Part shown: positions 21,601 through 32,838 of the stretch, one piece after another | Layout of the letters: every line of letters begins with the position of its first letter | Numbering within the stretch: position 1 is the stretch's first letter | NCBI RefSeq assembly: GCF_019649055.1 | Contig: NW_026570251.1 | Location: forward strand, 868,001-932,000 | Direction: 5' to 3' | DNA from: Paramacrobiotus metropolitanus | Taxonomy: Eukaryota > Tardigrada > Eutardigrada > Parachela > Macrobiotidae | DNA: 64,000 bases | Made by a program: the position numbers and the translations under genes | Notes under the pieces: model-generated | Told to the model about the DNA's origin: nothing | Databases searched by the model: none | Seen by the model: only the letters and a program-made list of their open reading frames with translations

Positions 21601-22056
21601 TCTTCTAATCAGCGGAGCTGGCGTGGCAACGTGACCGCGTTATATGCCTGCTTCTTGGCTTGTATTAGTCTACTGGCTTTGTTCTAGCTCAGGCTTATGG
21701 AATGCACGTAAAAAATGTCGTAAAACAATAGCCACACCACCACGACCATCAGGCCTTGCTTTTCTAAATACGTTAAAATTATCTGGGTCAGCAAAACAGG
21801 AATTCTTCATGAAAGGCCTGTCATACGTTTCAGTAAGAACAGTCACATCACTACCTGAACAAAACAATTTAACTTTGTCCTGCTTATTATTAACGCTTCT
21901 CACATTACAGCACCGTACACGGATGTTTTCCAATAGAACCGGAGGTTTCGCCGGTTTTACGGTTACAGAACTGCTGGACAAATTTTCATTATTTAAAAAC
22001 GTTTTTGAATTATTCAAATTTAACAAATTTTGTTCCCCACATTCAAAAGTGTTCAA
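18667..22056 (-). pseudogene. LINE ORF2: endonuclease plus reverse transcriptase, broken
   Basis: Endonuclease part: NVRS and LTETYDR motifs (21,800-22,000), interrupted at 21,091-21,688 by a transposon, then a DFN motif read as MRDFNRPDINW (the usual GDFN has Arg for Gly). Reverse transcriptase part: PVSLL, then HQFAYRHKRST, then GVPQGSVLGPLLF, then FADDINLL. A frameshift near 19,750-19,800 separates the first two motifs, and an in-frame TGA (19,384-19,386) lies just before FADD. The tail VWNELPLPP is at about 18,780. The enzyme copies its own RNA at a nicked chromosomal target; this copy cannot. Confidence 0.9.
21091..21688. mobile_element. hAT-like MITE nested in the LINE
   Basis: The element 21,098-21,681 (584 bp) begins CAAAGCCAGTAG and ends CTACTGGCTTTG, with about 34 bp of near-perfect terminal inverted repeat (CAAAGCCAGTAGACTARTAC...). 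TTCTAGC is duplicated on both sides (21,091-21,097 and 21,682-21,688). Removing the element plus one duplicate puts the LINE endonuclease back in a single frame, which confirms the boundaries. No transposase. Confidence 0.9.
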
Positions 22057-22058
22057 CT

Positions 22059-23165
22059 TCAGCGGTAGCGTTGGACGTTTTTTAAAGAACTGTTATAGAA
22101 CATCCGCGATTTATACAGATCTTGGTAAACATTGCAGTATTCATAAGCAAAGGCTCCATGTGGATTTTTCACGTCGTGTTTACCAGCCGCTTTACAGTTA
22201 ACACATTCATGTTTAAATGAAGGATCAGTCTCAGAACAGTCAGCAGACAAATGATGCTTACCACAGTAGCCACACACTGCCACTTTACCACACTTCGAAG
22301 CTACATGGTAAAATTCACAACAGTTCTTGCACTGCGACACGTAAAAGTGATCACTGACAGGGCAAGAATACCAATTGAGCAAAATAGATTTTTTGGTATT
22401 CAGAACGTTTTGCGTCTCGGCATCGACATCGATGACAACCGCATAGGTTAATGGGTTAGGACGATTGCAAGTAAGCTTTTTTACGATCTTAATTTCAGAA
22501 TCAACGCGCAATTTTTTGACTTCAACTTATTAATCAAATTTTCTTCGGACATGGCAACTGGAACCCTGCGAATTATCATACGATGTTTGCAGGCTTTCGG
22601 CTTTTCGACACTCACACCAAGTGCATCGCTATGCTTTTGAAACAACTCTTCACCTTTCGCCGCATCGTGTGGCGTTTCAAACTCCACGACAACTGACTTA
22701 CCGTGACCCGGGCGGACTTTCGATACACTGGCACCTTGTGCTCCGGTGGGGATGGTAGTAGACAGGATGTTGCACAAATCCGTCATTTCTTTTGCTGTTT
22801 TGCGTGACTGAGGTGATAACGCCGCATCTTTCGGTTTCAGCACAAGGATTCTCTTATCGGATGCATTTTTAGCATTTGGCAAGGTTCCTTGGGAGGTTAC
22901 AGTGGCGTAGGAACTTTTCGAAAGGGCAGGTTGGGAATTCTGACGTTGAAGGGATTCAATTTCCAGCAACGCGGTTTTGTGCAGTTGTTGCAGAGTCAGT
23001 TAGCTCCAGTATTGCACGTCCATCGGCAGTCAAAGCTGTGTAATCCGCTAGCTTTTTACATGTAAGAAAATCCGTAATAAACCGATTGATTTTAGCATTT
23101 GACTGGGAAAAATCAAGGACTGGAATTTCAGATGTTCTGATCGAACTTTTACTGTTTTCCCCCAT
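22059..23165 (-). pseudogene. LINE ORF1: zinc-knuckle RNA-binding protein, broken
   Basis: Three overlapping frames (22,956-23,165, 22,481-22,969 and 22,059-22,511) make up one protein with two frameshifts. The last third has CCHC knuckles: C-x2-C-x4-H-x4-C, then C-x2-C-x3-H-x4-C, then another Cys/His cluster. The middle part (VVEFETPHDAAKGEELF) looks like an RNA-binding fold common in LINE ORF1 proteins. It ends directly before ORF2. Confidence 0.8.
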
Positions 23166-23364
23166 GATGGGGAAAACAAAAGGTCACACTTTAGAATCGA
23201 GAAAACCGAGATCAAATTTTCTTGTATGTTTTATAGTGATGAATATGCCGTACACTGAGAGATGCTTTGAAGACAGTTCGGAGACTGCAATGATTTCATA
23301 TGAAAAAGTTATGTTCGTTTTTAAATTACTGTGCAGTCCCTATAAATAAATTCCTTTTTGTTTG

Positions 23365-23460
23365 TAGCATTGCATCAAGCACAGCGCAGCCATTAGTGAA
23401 CATTATTCGTTTGTAACCATTACATCTCATATAAAATCTTAACAACAATTAACTAAAAAA
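23365..23460. repeat. Diverged fragment of repeat family R
   Basis: Aligns with the left part of 32,225-32,300 (gcattgcatcaagcac..., then the ccattacatctcat end). The similarity probably starts further left, in TTTAAATTACTGTG at about 23,319. Confidence 0.55.
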
Positions 23461-23862
23461 TAGGGAATGGACAGAAATTCATAAACGATGGAATGGTGAA
23501 TCTTAACTTGGTGGATGGAGAGCAGCTCCGCTCAACGTTAGGAGCATACTAATGGACCCAAGTAGACAGAAAACGTTCTCAAACACAAAGCGCCCTTAAT
23601 TGAGGAATAAATTGGTACTAAACTACGTAATAACTGATACAAAAGTATTTACTTTCCTATTTAAGGTGAAATCTTTCTTTGATTTTAACATGAAAATCAA
23701 TGTGCGTAATTCTGAAGTTAGAGCTTGTTCTCTCAAACTTAACCGAGATTTCGCATCATCAGCTCTATCAACTGAATCTTCAGTATTGCACTTTAGAGAG
23801 CACGGTTCGCCTCGACCTGCCAGTGCAATACAGTATATACATAGCTATGTAAAAACAGCTAC

Positions 23863-23927
23863 AAAAAATCGTTCCACGAAACAGCACCCGAGCTATAGCT
23901 CGGTGCAGTTTCTTGGAACGATTTTTT
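23863..23927. ncRNA. miRNA-precursor-like hairpin (candidate)
   Basis: A 65-base stretch folds into a stem of about 30 bp with two single mismatches, one bulge and a tiny TATA-like loop: AAAAAATCGTTCC pairs with GGAACGATTTTTT at the base, and GAGCT with AGCTC at the tip. The size and imperfect pairing fit a pre-miRNA; the loop is very small, so a short palindromic insertion is an equal alternative. Confidence 0.3.
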
Positions 23928-24619
23928 ACTGACGCCCGAAATATCGGTAGGTTGACGACAAGAACGTTTACTCGTGTTGTACATTGTACAATTTTGAAGC
24001 GGAAACTCGGTAAACCCTATTTTCCTCGTTCAAGGGTGGGAAAAGTGCCTATCCTCGTCAAAAAGCGTTTTCTAAATTTACATCATATCGCAGTTCGTCA
24101 AGATCTCAGCAGTCTATCAAGAAAATGTATTCACGGTAAGAACTGAACAGCTGATCAGATGTGGAATTGTGGCATAATTAAGAATGCATATCTAAAGGTT
24201 TCATATTCGGATCTACTTCGGATGTGTAGTATCCAGATTTGAAACAAAAGCTACGATTACACCATATCACATTTCTGACAAGGGCTACGAAACTGTCCTC
24301 GCATTGGCGTTGGCCCACGGGGGTTATACAAGTATACTTCTTTTTTCAAAAAACCGTTCGTTCGTTTAATGAACATCAATATTGCTGAACAAACAGAATT
24401 TTCAAAATTACACCAAAACATCAAATTTCTGCCGTAGTGACATCTATTTTCAAAAAACATTGAATGCTCATTTGTATGATTGTATCTTCAACGCCAGGAA
24501 TATCCTAAATTTGATCATATTATTTATGAATATGTTAAGTTTTTGTCGTTTGCTGTAAACTATTTCTAATATGTACTGTATGCTTTTGCATGAAATGGGG
24601 CCGGATCGTGGTGCTGGCA

Positions 24620-25612
24620 TCATCCCTTTTTATTAGGCGCTGGTTGCGGTGCTGGCGCTGGCGGCTTGGGCTTGGGCTTAGGAACAAGTTCAATCGCCGA
24701 CAAAAAGCGGGGGCTCGTAGTTAAATTCTTTTGGTTTGGTCCAGTGGGCTTATCTAAGTACAAGCAGGGATATAAAAGAGAACAAGAACAAGCAACGTTG
24801 CCAGCCTTTTACGAAAAGATCTGTTCGTACAGTATAGCTGGTCTACGCCACCAATCCCGTGCCGGTTATCACCAGTTTTGAATACATTAACATGAAGACA
24901 CAAAACCTGTTTCGGGGTCTACGTTCTAAAGAATGACATAAAGTATGTCACATTGTCAAGTGTACTCAAGATAACTGATACGCGTCGGGTAACGGAGAAA
25001 CGCTTAAAAACTCCCGATGTGTCAGTGAAAATACTATCAATAAACCTTAAGGCGAGTGCGCCTGCGTGCCCGAAAGAAGTTGATCGTTGAAGTCGTCCTG
25101 AGAGATCGGTTTTCAACACATGAGTGTAGCAACATGAAGTAATGCGTCAAAGAACGGGTTTTCGGTTTAGGTTGTATAACATGACGTGTATATACAGTAT
25201 GTGTGTTTTCGTTCCATAGGTACCCGGTGCACTATTTGGAAGTAATGCCCCTTTCTATCCACTATTTAGAAAGCAGAGTGATTGTTTAAATCGCTGTTTG
25301 CGAGTCTGCACCACAGGCGACGGCAACACCCAGCGACGGCAAAACTTAACAGCAGAGTTAACCTTAATGCCAGAATATGCCAAGAATTCGTTTATTCTAA
25401 ATACTATGCAGGCAAGGTCAACTAATCACCTTTTACATACCTTCCCCCATAATGTGTTCTGGGCTGTTTTCGTTGAGAATAGTTCCAGTGGGATCTCTGT
25501 TACTTCCGCTACCAACCGAAGTGGAACCGGTCGAAATGGGAGCCTCGATTGACGAAACTGTAACGACTACAACAATAAAACAGAAAGCGGCGCAAAACGT
25601 TTTGGTAGCCAT
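24620..25612 (-). CDS. Small secreted Lys/Pro-rich protein, three exons
   Basis: Exons 25,441-25,612, 25,046-25,097 and 24,620-24,713 join in phase (phases 1 and 2) with GT-AG ends. The predicted product is about 105 residues. Exon 1 gives a clear signal peptide (MATKTFCAAFCFIVVVVTVS, likely cut near SSIEA), followed by a Ser/Thr/Gly-rich stretch. Exon 2 adds a short basic segment. Exon 3 ends in alternating Lys-Pro and Pro-Ala (VPKPKPKPPAPAPQPAP). No cysteines remain after the signal. No family is recognised; a secreted matrix, cuticle or defence peptide are all possible. A TATA-like box lies at 25,691-25,700. Confidence 0.6.
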
Positions 25613-25690
25613 AGCTCAAGCTGTGTAGCACAGAAGAAAATCAAATCCTGAGTATTCTCTGAGACTGACAAACTGTACAGCAATTACGCG

Positions 25691-25700
25691 GTTTATAAAC
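25691..25700 (-). promoter_or_regulatory. TATA-like box of the secreted-protein gene
   Basis: GTTTATAAAC about 80 bases upstream of the ATG at 25,612, with an initiator-like TCAGTCT about 30 bases downstream of the box. Confidence 0.45.
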
Positions 25701-25749
25701 ATCGTTGTCGTTCATATTGCAGCGAGCACATTCAAGTTGTGCAATGTTT

Positions 25750-26650
25750 TACGCCATGGGCAACGCATCTGAGTTATCGACCAATGTTAATATTTTGTAA
25801 TAACAGTAATGGCTAATTTTAATATTTTTAATCTCTCACAAGTTACCATGACACGCAATCATTCGCCAAAGGCGTCATCCACTACTCGTAGTCTACCGAA
25901 AGAACTTCCGTGAATTTCAACTGGCAGCGTTGCTCAACGGTGTTACATGCACACATCTTGAAGCAAATTCTATTTCTCACAGGATTTTTAGCGATAACCA
26001 ATGAAGCATGGTTATCACTAGAAATCGTGCTGCTTTCTTGCACTTGTTGCGTGAACATGATTACATAAATAGTTACAAGTTACAACCCATTTGGAAAATC
26101 TGGGTTAAACTTACTCAAGTAGTGAGTGTGGACCGTATGGTGGTATGCGCGCTGTACTTTGTGCACACGAGCACCGATTTTGCGATTCGAATGTGTACAA
26201 CTGTATGCGAATACCCAGAGCCGTATTATTCTCATCCAATGTAATCGGCTGTTTAATAGCTGAATATTATAAGCCACATCACTTGTTTTCTCTCCAACCA
26301 AAAATATCTAAATGAAATTTAATGAATTGTATTTGCGCTTATCTTTGAGCCTGCATGAACGTAAAATAAATAAAAATAATGGACCGGTGACCAAAGGTCT
26401 TCCTAATTCAGCTTCTGTTTAACGTTACAGAAGTTCCAGCTACGATGTCATGAAGGGCAAGCTGGATGACGTCAAGGCCGTGTGCACAGTAGTCGTACGA
26501 TGCTTAAATGTATCCGTTAACGAAGCTCGGACTACGGAGTAGCACTCACGCTGTCAAACGAGAAATCTCAATAGGGGTAGACCGGTAGTATACAATCCCG
26601 GCTGGACCTACCATGCAGCACAGAAATACAGACCATGCCAAGAAGCGCAA
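25750..26650. other. Intergenic, no supported gene
   Basis: Chance frames only. No repeat or exon could be supported. Confidence 0.4.
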
Positions 26651-26652
26651 AA

Positions 26653-27131
26653 TACCGTAATTATCGAATTTGCACCTCCCCGAAATAAGGTCCCCCTCCG
26701 TAATAAGCCCCCCTCCAGCAACCCGTTTGCAAAATAGCGCCTCCCCCCGAATTTACCGCCCAGGGAGCGTTATTAAATGGCTAGCGCCACAAAATGATAG
26801 ATATTCCGCAAATTGCTTCATAATAATTGTTATGATTTAATGAATAAACAGAAACAGTCACAAAAATGATGTTGTACGATGATTCAGAATGCTGCTCGTA
26901 AGGTTGTAAAACTTCAGATATCGGTATCTCACTATCTAGTATATACTGCGCTCAGTATCAACAGAACAGGATGCGCAAATGTTTGAAAAATGACGGCCCT
27001 CACCGAAACATACTGTTTGAAAAATAGTACCACCCTCCGAAATAACGCCCCCTTCCCGAAATATAGGCCCCCTTCCTCCAGGACGTTTGAACTATTTGCA
27101 CCCCAGGGGTGCAAATTCGATAATTACGGTA
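26653..27131. mobile_element. TA-flanked MITE (Tc1/mariner-type ends)
   Basis: Perfect 24-bp terminal inverted repeats, TACCGTAATTATCG... and its complement ...CGATAATTACGGTA, beginning and ending with TA, the target of Tc1/mariner elements. Subterminal C-rich blocks (CCCCGAAATA-type) are also inverted. No transposase. Confidence 0.85.
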
Positions 27132-27700
27132 TCTGTGATATTTTTCATCAACCATAATGCCGCAAACGTTTTAAAATGCGCATGATACTTCCATATTTTT
27201 CATAGAAATTTTTTGCTTTCCAAAAGTCAAGATACCAGAATATCTGCCTTTTTAAACTTCTTTCAATCTTTCCATTCATGGCCGAACTTTCAAGGGCAGT
27301 ACTGTAAATCATGCTTTGCAGTTACAGTCAGTAGTACTGTACAGAGGTCGAAGTTGTGAAATATGAATATATCGCAAGTCGGCAGCGGGCATCGCAAGGC
27401 ATAATTCGGTCATCGATAAAACGAATAATTTATTATAACCTTCCTTATAACTGTGCCAAAATAAGAGAATTTTGAAGGCATACTGCACTCGCCTATATCG
27501 TATGATCAATGTATTCGAAATTAAAAGTGTTGCTGTTAGGGATTTTCTTTGACCATTTTGGTACACCAATATACGGTATGTAGCATGTTTCGACAGCCGG
27601 GCACCTGAATCCAGCATGCTACTCGATTTTCAAGAAAGTTTTACGTGTAATTCTTCTCACGAGTCACAATAATTGTGATTTTAAACCCTTAATATTAACC

Positions 27701-27905
27701 TTAATACCTTGATAAGAGTCTCACAATGGGACCGGTGAGCTTTGTGACAACTCCGCGGCGCTCGTACAAAAAGTGACTAAACCCGCCGTCGGTGCGTAGA
27801 TTAGCAATGCAGCTGTTTGTAAAGAAGAATTTAATATAGTTATCAGCTTGTTTGGTACGAGATTGCGAGTATAAAAAGGACAATATTTGAATTCGACATG
27901 GACAT
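27701..27905 (-). CDS. Possible two-exon small secreted peptide
   Basis: Exon 27,859-27,905 starts MSMSNSNIVLFILAIS, which looks like a signal peptide. A 46-nt GT-AG intron with a CTGAT-like branch site leads in phase to exon 27,701-27,812, whose basic tail ends GPIVRLLSRY. The total is about 52 residues. A TTTATAA lies roughly 35 bases upstream of the ATG. The intron is very short and no family is recognised, so this is tentative. Confidence 0.25.
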
Positions 27906-29242
27906 GTATTTCTACGGAGATAGTGCAAAAGTTATAAAACCGTATTAATTTTATCAGAAACACCATTTGTTTGTACGTCAGCAGTCAGTCAACGAGGAAT
28001 GTGACGTTGTTGTTAAAAACGAGTATACCGCGCCAAATTCTTAAAGAAATATGCCACCGCAACGCCACACTTCAGCCGGCAGATATCAGCAATGCATAAA
28101 AGTTGCATTTCTGATCTGTTTTTTTTCGCCCTTTTACGGATATTTCCACGTGCTGTGCTCTGTACATTTTGTTTCCGGTGCCTGGTAGAGCGTGATGTGC
28201 ATGTGACACCATTCAGTTTCTACCAATCCCTTATTTTCGTTTGATGCACCATTCTCCAGTCTTAACTCAGCAGCGTGTGCAGCAGTATTGTTGATCTACC
28301 GGTGGATGTATACTGTAGAGCAATGTGATCAATAAATAAATTGTCTCAATCGCCATTAGTCCACCAGTGCAGTACATTCATCAACCCACACCTACACCAA
28401 TGCAGTACATTCGCCAGCATACAGGCCTGCTCTGTTATAAGTAATGTATTTAGTATTTACAGTACCGTTGTACTGACCATGGAATTGCAGGCATGCACTA
28501 CGCAAACGTCGAGCTTGAATTTGTTAAAATACGCGTAAACGGTAAGAGAATATACGTGAAGTTAATGGTTAAAACGTAGTTCCTTCTTTTTCACAGCGGC
28601 TGAGTGAGGACTTCCGCACGGTAAAATTTTGAGTGTGTAAATGCGCCAAGTAAATCATAAATCATGAAAAAATTCAGTAGGGCTTAGCGATCCATGTCGT
28701 CTGACTTGCATCAAATATTACCTGACCGCTTAACGAAATTCAATATGTAGTGTCAGATGTCCTTTGGGACGTGTGTAATATCATGGAAATAACGTTGACA
28801 AAGATTTTACAGCCAGACAGAGTGACTGTGAAGGCCGGGCCAACACAGTCACTTTCTTGTTGTCTGGCCGTACAGTCAAGAACCAAAGTAAAGGCATCCT
28901 ATCCTCTCTCACCATATTTACATGCACAAGCTGATGTTTCCGGCAATCTTATCGGATATTTCTACATATACATGTATGTAGTCTGTGTTTTGTTTCCATT
29001 AAATTTTGCCATTTCAATATTTATATCCCAACCCGGCTGATCATTTGATATAATGGTCACAATGATCCGTCAGTGGTCATACATTGTTTTGGTGCGTATA
29101 GGTCATTCCCGACTTATTTCACTGATTTTGGCCGTACTAAGGTTCATATTTATCACACATTTTTTTAAAACATCCTTTGTCGTGGTGTTACTTTTTATGT
29201 CGTATATGATCATACATTTAATAATCATACATTTAATGTTAA

Positions 29243-29314
29243 TTGCCCATAGCCTGGTGGTAGTACGTCTGGCTTTAAGATTGTATGTCCTGGGTTCGAT
29301 TCCTAGGTGGGTAA
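29243..29314 (+). other. tRNA-like relic
   Basis: Has an A-box-like TAGCCTGGTGG, a good T-arm with B-box GGGTTCGATTCC, and pairing ends TTGCCCA / TGGGTAA. The anticodon stem does not close well and the spacing is off by one, so a tRNA pseudogene or SINE head is more likely than a working tRNA. Confidence 0.4.
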
Positions 29315-29430
29315 CTTTTATCTCATAAAATCAAACCAAAAAAAGTATAAAATTTTCAAAATAAACAAAAAAATTTTCCAATAGCCTGGTTTGCCCAACG
29401 GTTTTCACCTGAGGGTAATAAGTCTCCGTA

Positions 29431-30328
29431 ATGGAGTTTGGCTACTGTAGTACGATAATAATAATAATAATAATAATAACATTTGCTAACATCGTACATG
29501 CCTGTTTAACGATTCCGGAGAATTCGTATTTTCAAGTTGTGACCCTCGCTTTTCAAATATCCCTTCTCTTACTGCCCGTGTTTCTTATGGCTTTGTCCTT
29601 TTTCTCCATGCTGAGATTAAGGGACACCGGCAGTCGGTTTGAGCGCGCAATGGCGCGTCCTCAGGACGCGTTTGTATCAAGTGTGTGGAATGGCTGTGGA
29701 ATAATCGTCGCTTTGGCCTGTATGTTTACTGGCATCGAATGCATGCTGGTCTTTGTCCAATCTACAGAGGCCCTGCATTGGGACGATGCAGCATATTGTT
29801 ACGCAGTCCCATTTAAAAAATTACAGTCCACCGTTTTGACGGTTTTTGCTATATCCTCAACGAATAATTTATTCCAGTACGCATCGTGCTGTTTTGTCGC
29901 GGTAGTTTTTGGAGCGGCCATTTTTTGGAGCGGCCATTTTTCCGGTTGCTTTTAAAATACGCAGGATGGAGAAAGCATTGTTATCGATTATTAAAATATC
30001 GGAGACTCAAAATTTAGGCGCCAACCAAATTTATAATCCGTGTGAGGATTTCGATAACATTATGCGGTTTATATTTAAATTTAGTGACCTTATGACTTCC
30101 ACATCTTTTCTATTGTATATATATGGCGTTTCCGCAGCAGTTTTTGTTATCCTTTATCTGTCGGGAACCGGCACAATCAATCTCTCCGATTTGGTTTTTC
30201 CCGCATGTGCCCTTATGTGCAACGGCATAGATTTCTTCGCCTGGAACTTCTTCGTATACGAGGTAACTTCAGACATGTACAAAAAGCTAGTTTATGCTTC
30301 CTTAAGTCCGCAATTATTGCTTCGATAA
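29431..30328 (+). pseudogene. Multi-pass membrane (chemoreceptor-like) gene, frameshifted
   Basis: Two overlapping frames (29,431-29,955 and 29,909-30,328) together give about 300 residues with six or seven hydrophobic helices, short loops and a C-terminal helix. The pattern recalls invertebrate gustatory-receptor-like proteins, though no diagnostic motif was confirmed. The frame breaks at a tandem 16-bp duplication (29,906-29,921 and 29,922-29,937, tttttggagcggccat twice); one copy would keep the frame intact. The start is uncertain because the first codons are an ATA/ATAATA microsatellite. AATAAA lies at 30,363. This is either a fresh null allele, a pseudogene or an assembly error. Confidence 0.6.
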
Positions 30329-30362
30329 TGTACAGTATTTCGTTCGTCTAGTAACAAAGCTC

Positions 30363-30368
30363 AATAAA
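30363..30368 (+). terminator. Polyadenylation signal AATAAA
   Basis: 35 bases after the stop codon of the multi-pass membrane gene. Confidence 0.5.
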
Positions 30369-31053
30369 GCGCGTACACGCAACAACGAGAATAGACAGGA
30401 AAGGTCACAGCCATATTGGGCCGGCCGCTCAGCAGATCAGCTTATCCAAATCCCGCACGCGTGATTAAGGCACAATTCACTGCCTACTCAATCGACCGGT
30501 GTGGATGCGACCTTTTCTAAACCTTTTTCGTTGTTGCATTCAGTATGACATCATGTTTACTCTGTATGTAAACGCGTTGCATTGAATACTTGGGCTTACG
30601 TTGCGCTAATTGGTGGATGATGTCCTAGTACAAATCCTACCGGAAGCGTGATGTGACTTATACACAAGTCAATTAATTCATGCATGCACTAATTATGAAA
30701 ATTTCTGCAGTCTTTGTTTGGCGCTGTATGTATTTATCAGCTTCTTTTTGTACAACTGATTATCAGTAATGCATCACGTCCTTACAGTGCATTACGAAGC
30801 GTAACTGCGTTTCGTCTTTGAGCAGGTCTCGCGCTTAAGATCGACCGCCAAGGAGATTCGGTCGTCCGACGTCCCGGGACATCAACAGCTTATGAATGTT
30901 GCCGATGCGGTGATAAGAACATTGGCAAACGCAGCGGGCGACTTGGAAGCATTCAAGGCATCGCTTTCTGTTGAAAGTCTCGTGAAGGTGCGGTGCTTTA
31001 ACTTTAAGTTCTATACACTGGTCTCGCATTCAAAGAGCAGCATGAATCGGCAT

Positions 31054-31329
31054 TGTCAGAGTAGAAGGCTCTGCCCTCAGGACAGCCGCCCCATCCGCCG
31101 TCTACCTGGTTGTCTCAAGCTCAAGCACAAAAATCTTGATCTCAGCCAACAACGGCGATGGCACAGTGGCTGTGCTACGTGGATCACACAGTCGGTAGCC
31201 AGCGGTTCGATTCCGCTCCGTCGCCATTTTTCAGAATTTCCTCAACAGGAAATTCTTTCAGACTTCATCTGGCCGCCCTCCCTTCGCTGAGATACCCACG
31301 GACAGCCGTCTTTATGGCAGCCTCTGATA
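31054..31329 (+). mobile_element. 276-bp insertion element with tRNA-like core, copy 2
   Basis: Same length and almost the same sequence as 9,188-9,463, with ends TGTCAGAG...CTCTGATA. It is flanked by GCAT on both sides (31,050-31,053 and 31,330-31,333). The different 4-bp duplication shows an independent insertion and fixes the element's ends. Confidence 0.9.
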
Positions 31330-31607
31330 GCATGGTTGTTCAACTGTGCGAGACGACAGAAATATTAATACGTAGCACCTACGTACAGAAGTGTTATGTA
31401 GTATGTACAGATATGTAATGTACAGAAATACTATTATGTAGTATGTAGTTTTACGTAGTCTTTACTTCCCACGCCCAGGCAGACGTCAGCGGAACGTTAG
31501 ACGCACTTTAATAAAGTTAACACTGACCTGATAACCTTCGCACGTGAAAGCCATGGTAAATAAATACCTAGCGTCTGATAAATTTAAATTACGGTTTAAT
31601 TTCTTAG

Positions 31608-31787
31608 GCTCTGGTTGCTATCTGTAACTTTACGGCGGCGATGATGCTAACCAAGGACTCAGATAAACAGACAACAGCCTTAGCTCAGCAAACCAACTAC
31701 ACCGGAAAAAGGCTCGCCCAGTTCACCGATTTCTTCTACAACGCTACCAATTCTTCGGATCCGAGATTGCATCCTTTATACGTGTGA
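31608..31787 (+). other. Possible orphan exon (extracellular-like)
   Basis: After a good acceptor (TTTAATTTCTTAG) an open frame of 59 codons ends at TGA. It has three N-glycosylation sites (CNFT, TNYT, YNATN) and reads like an extracellular segment. No partner exon was found. Tentative. Confidence 0.2.
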
Positions 31788-32254
31788 ATCGAACGATGCA
31801 TTTGGGGGTGAGTAATAGTATTTTACAGTTTAATAAACCAAATTTTTGCAAAATGGTATGGGGCTATTCATCATCTCTGTGAGCCAAAAAAACTTAGCAA
31901 TGATAATTATAACAGTATGTGTCCCAAGCTCCCTAATGTTCTTTCACATTTCAAAGAGTATCTGATAGAAACTGCAAGATCGTCCACGCGAACTGCACGT
32001 ACCGGAAGCAGGTTTCTTTGTTTTGCCGAATCCAGACCAGAAAGCACTGGAAACAGTTCTTTCGTGCTTTACGGGAACCTGCTGCTGAAACTTTGCTCAT
32101 TTATATACAAAAAATTGTTCATTTATACAGCCGCTGACGTGATTGCGATGGTTGCATGTTAAAAAATTCTGTTTTTCTTTAAATTACTGTGGAGTCTATG
32201 AGTCCGACTGAAAAATTGAAAATCTCTGCTTAAAGCATTGCATCAAGCACCGGC

Positions 32255-32728
32255 GTCGCTGATAGTGATCATTATTTTTAACCGCTACATCTCATAGAAT
32301 ATCTGGATAACAGATACCTCGTAATTATATAAGAAAGAAAACTATATGCCACAGAATCTCCTCATAGAAGAAACAAATAAAAACAGTCCCCAAAAGCAAT
32401 AAATAGAGCAAACGACACTGTACAGCGACAGCTAAAACAAACAAAAGACGGTCTCCGTCGAGAGTGAGAGAAAGGTCTCTGGAAACAGAAAATCAAAAAA
32501 CCGCGGATCCTCCCGGAAAAAGAAAAATTACAAAAACAAAACGATTAAAACCACGTTTGCCGTAATATTTCACAACAGGGAGAGGGACGCGACCGGACAC
32601 AGAGAAAAAAACCAATAATCAATCAAAAAGTAAAAACAGGAGAACCGAGGAAACACAACAGCCAGTGTTTTGTTTTGTGTAAGAAAAAAAACACATTGTG
32701 CACTGTCACGGATAGTTAATTAAAAACT
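32255..32728. repeat. Dispersed repeat family R, copy B (uninterrupted)
   Basis: Same sequence and orientation as 8,868-9,635 without the 276-bp insertion; it provides the empty target site GTAATATTTCAC near 32,566. It ends about 110 bases before the clockwork-orange stop codon. Confidence 0.85.
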
Positions 32729-32838
32729 CAACTATAATACACACAGAATTGTACACACTATACACCGACACTCATTTTGACGTTACGCACGTCCGCTGCA
32801 TTCCCGCGTGTTTAAGGTCACCATCGCAAGGGTGGTGG

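Larger units (their letters stand above)
18650..23340 (-). mobile_element. Decayed non-LTR retrotransposon (LINE, CR1/Jockey-like)
   Basis: The minus strand reads ORF1 with CCHC zinc knuckles, then ORF2 with an APE-type endonuclease, a reverse transcriptase and the usual C-terminal VWNELP tail (18,667-18,885). Frameshifts and stops in both ORFs make it inactive, and a hAT-like element splits the endonuclease. The layout and RT motifs fit the CR1/Jockey group; finer placement needs a tree. The ends are approximate. Confidence 0.9.

Noticed and set aside
29243-29314. Working tRNA gene
   Set aside because: The anticodon stem does not pair and box spacing is off by one.
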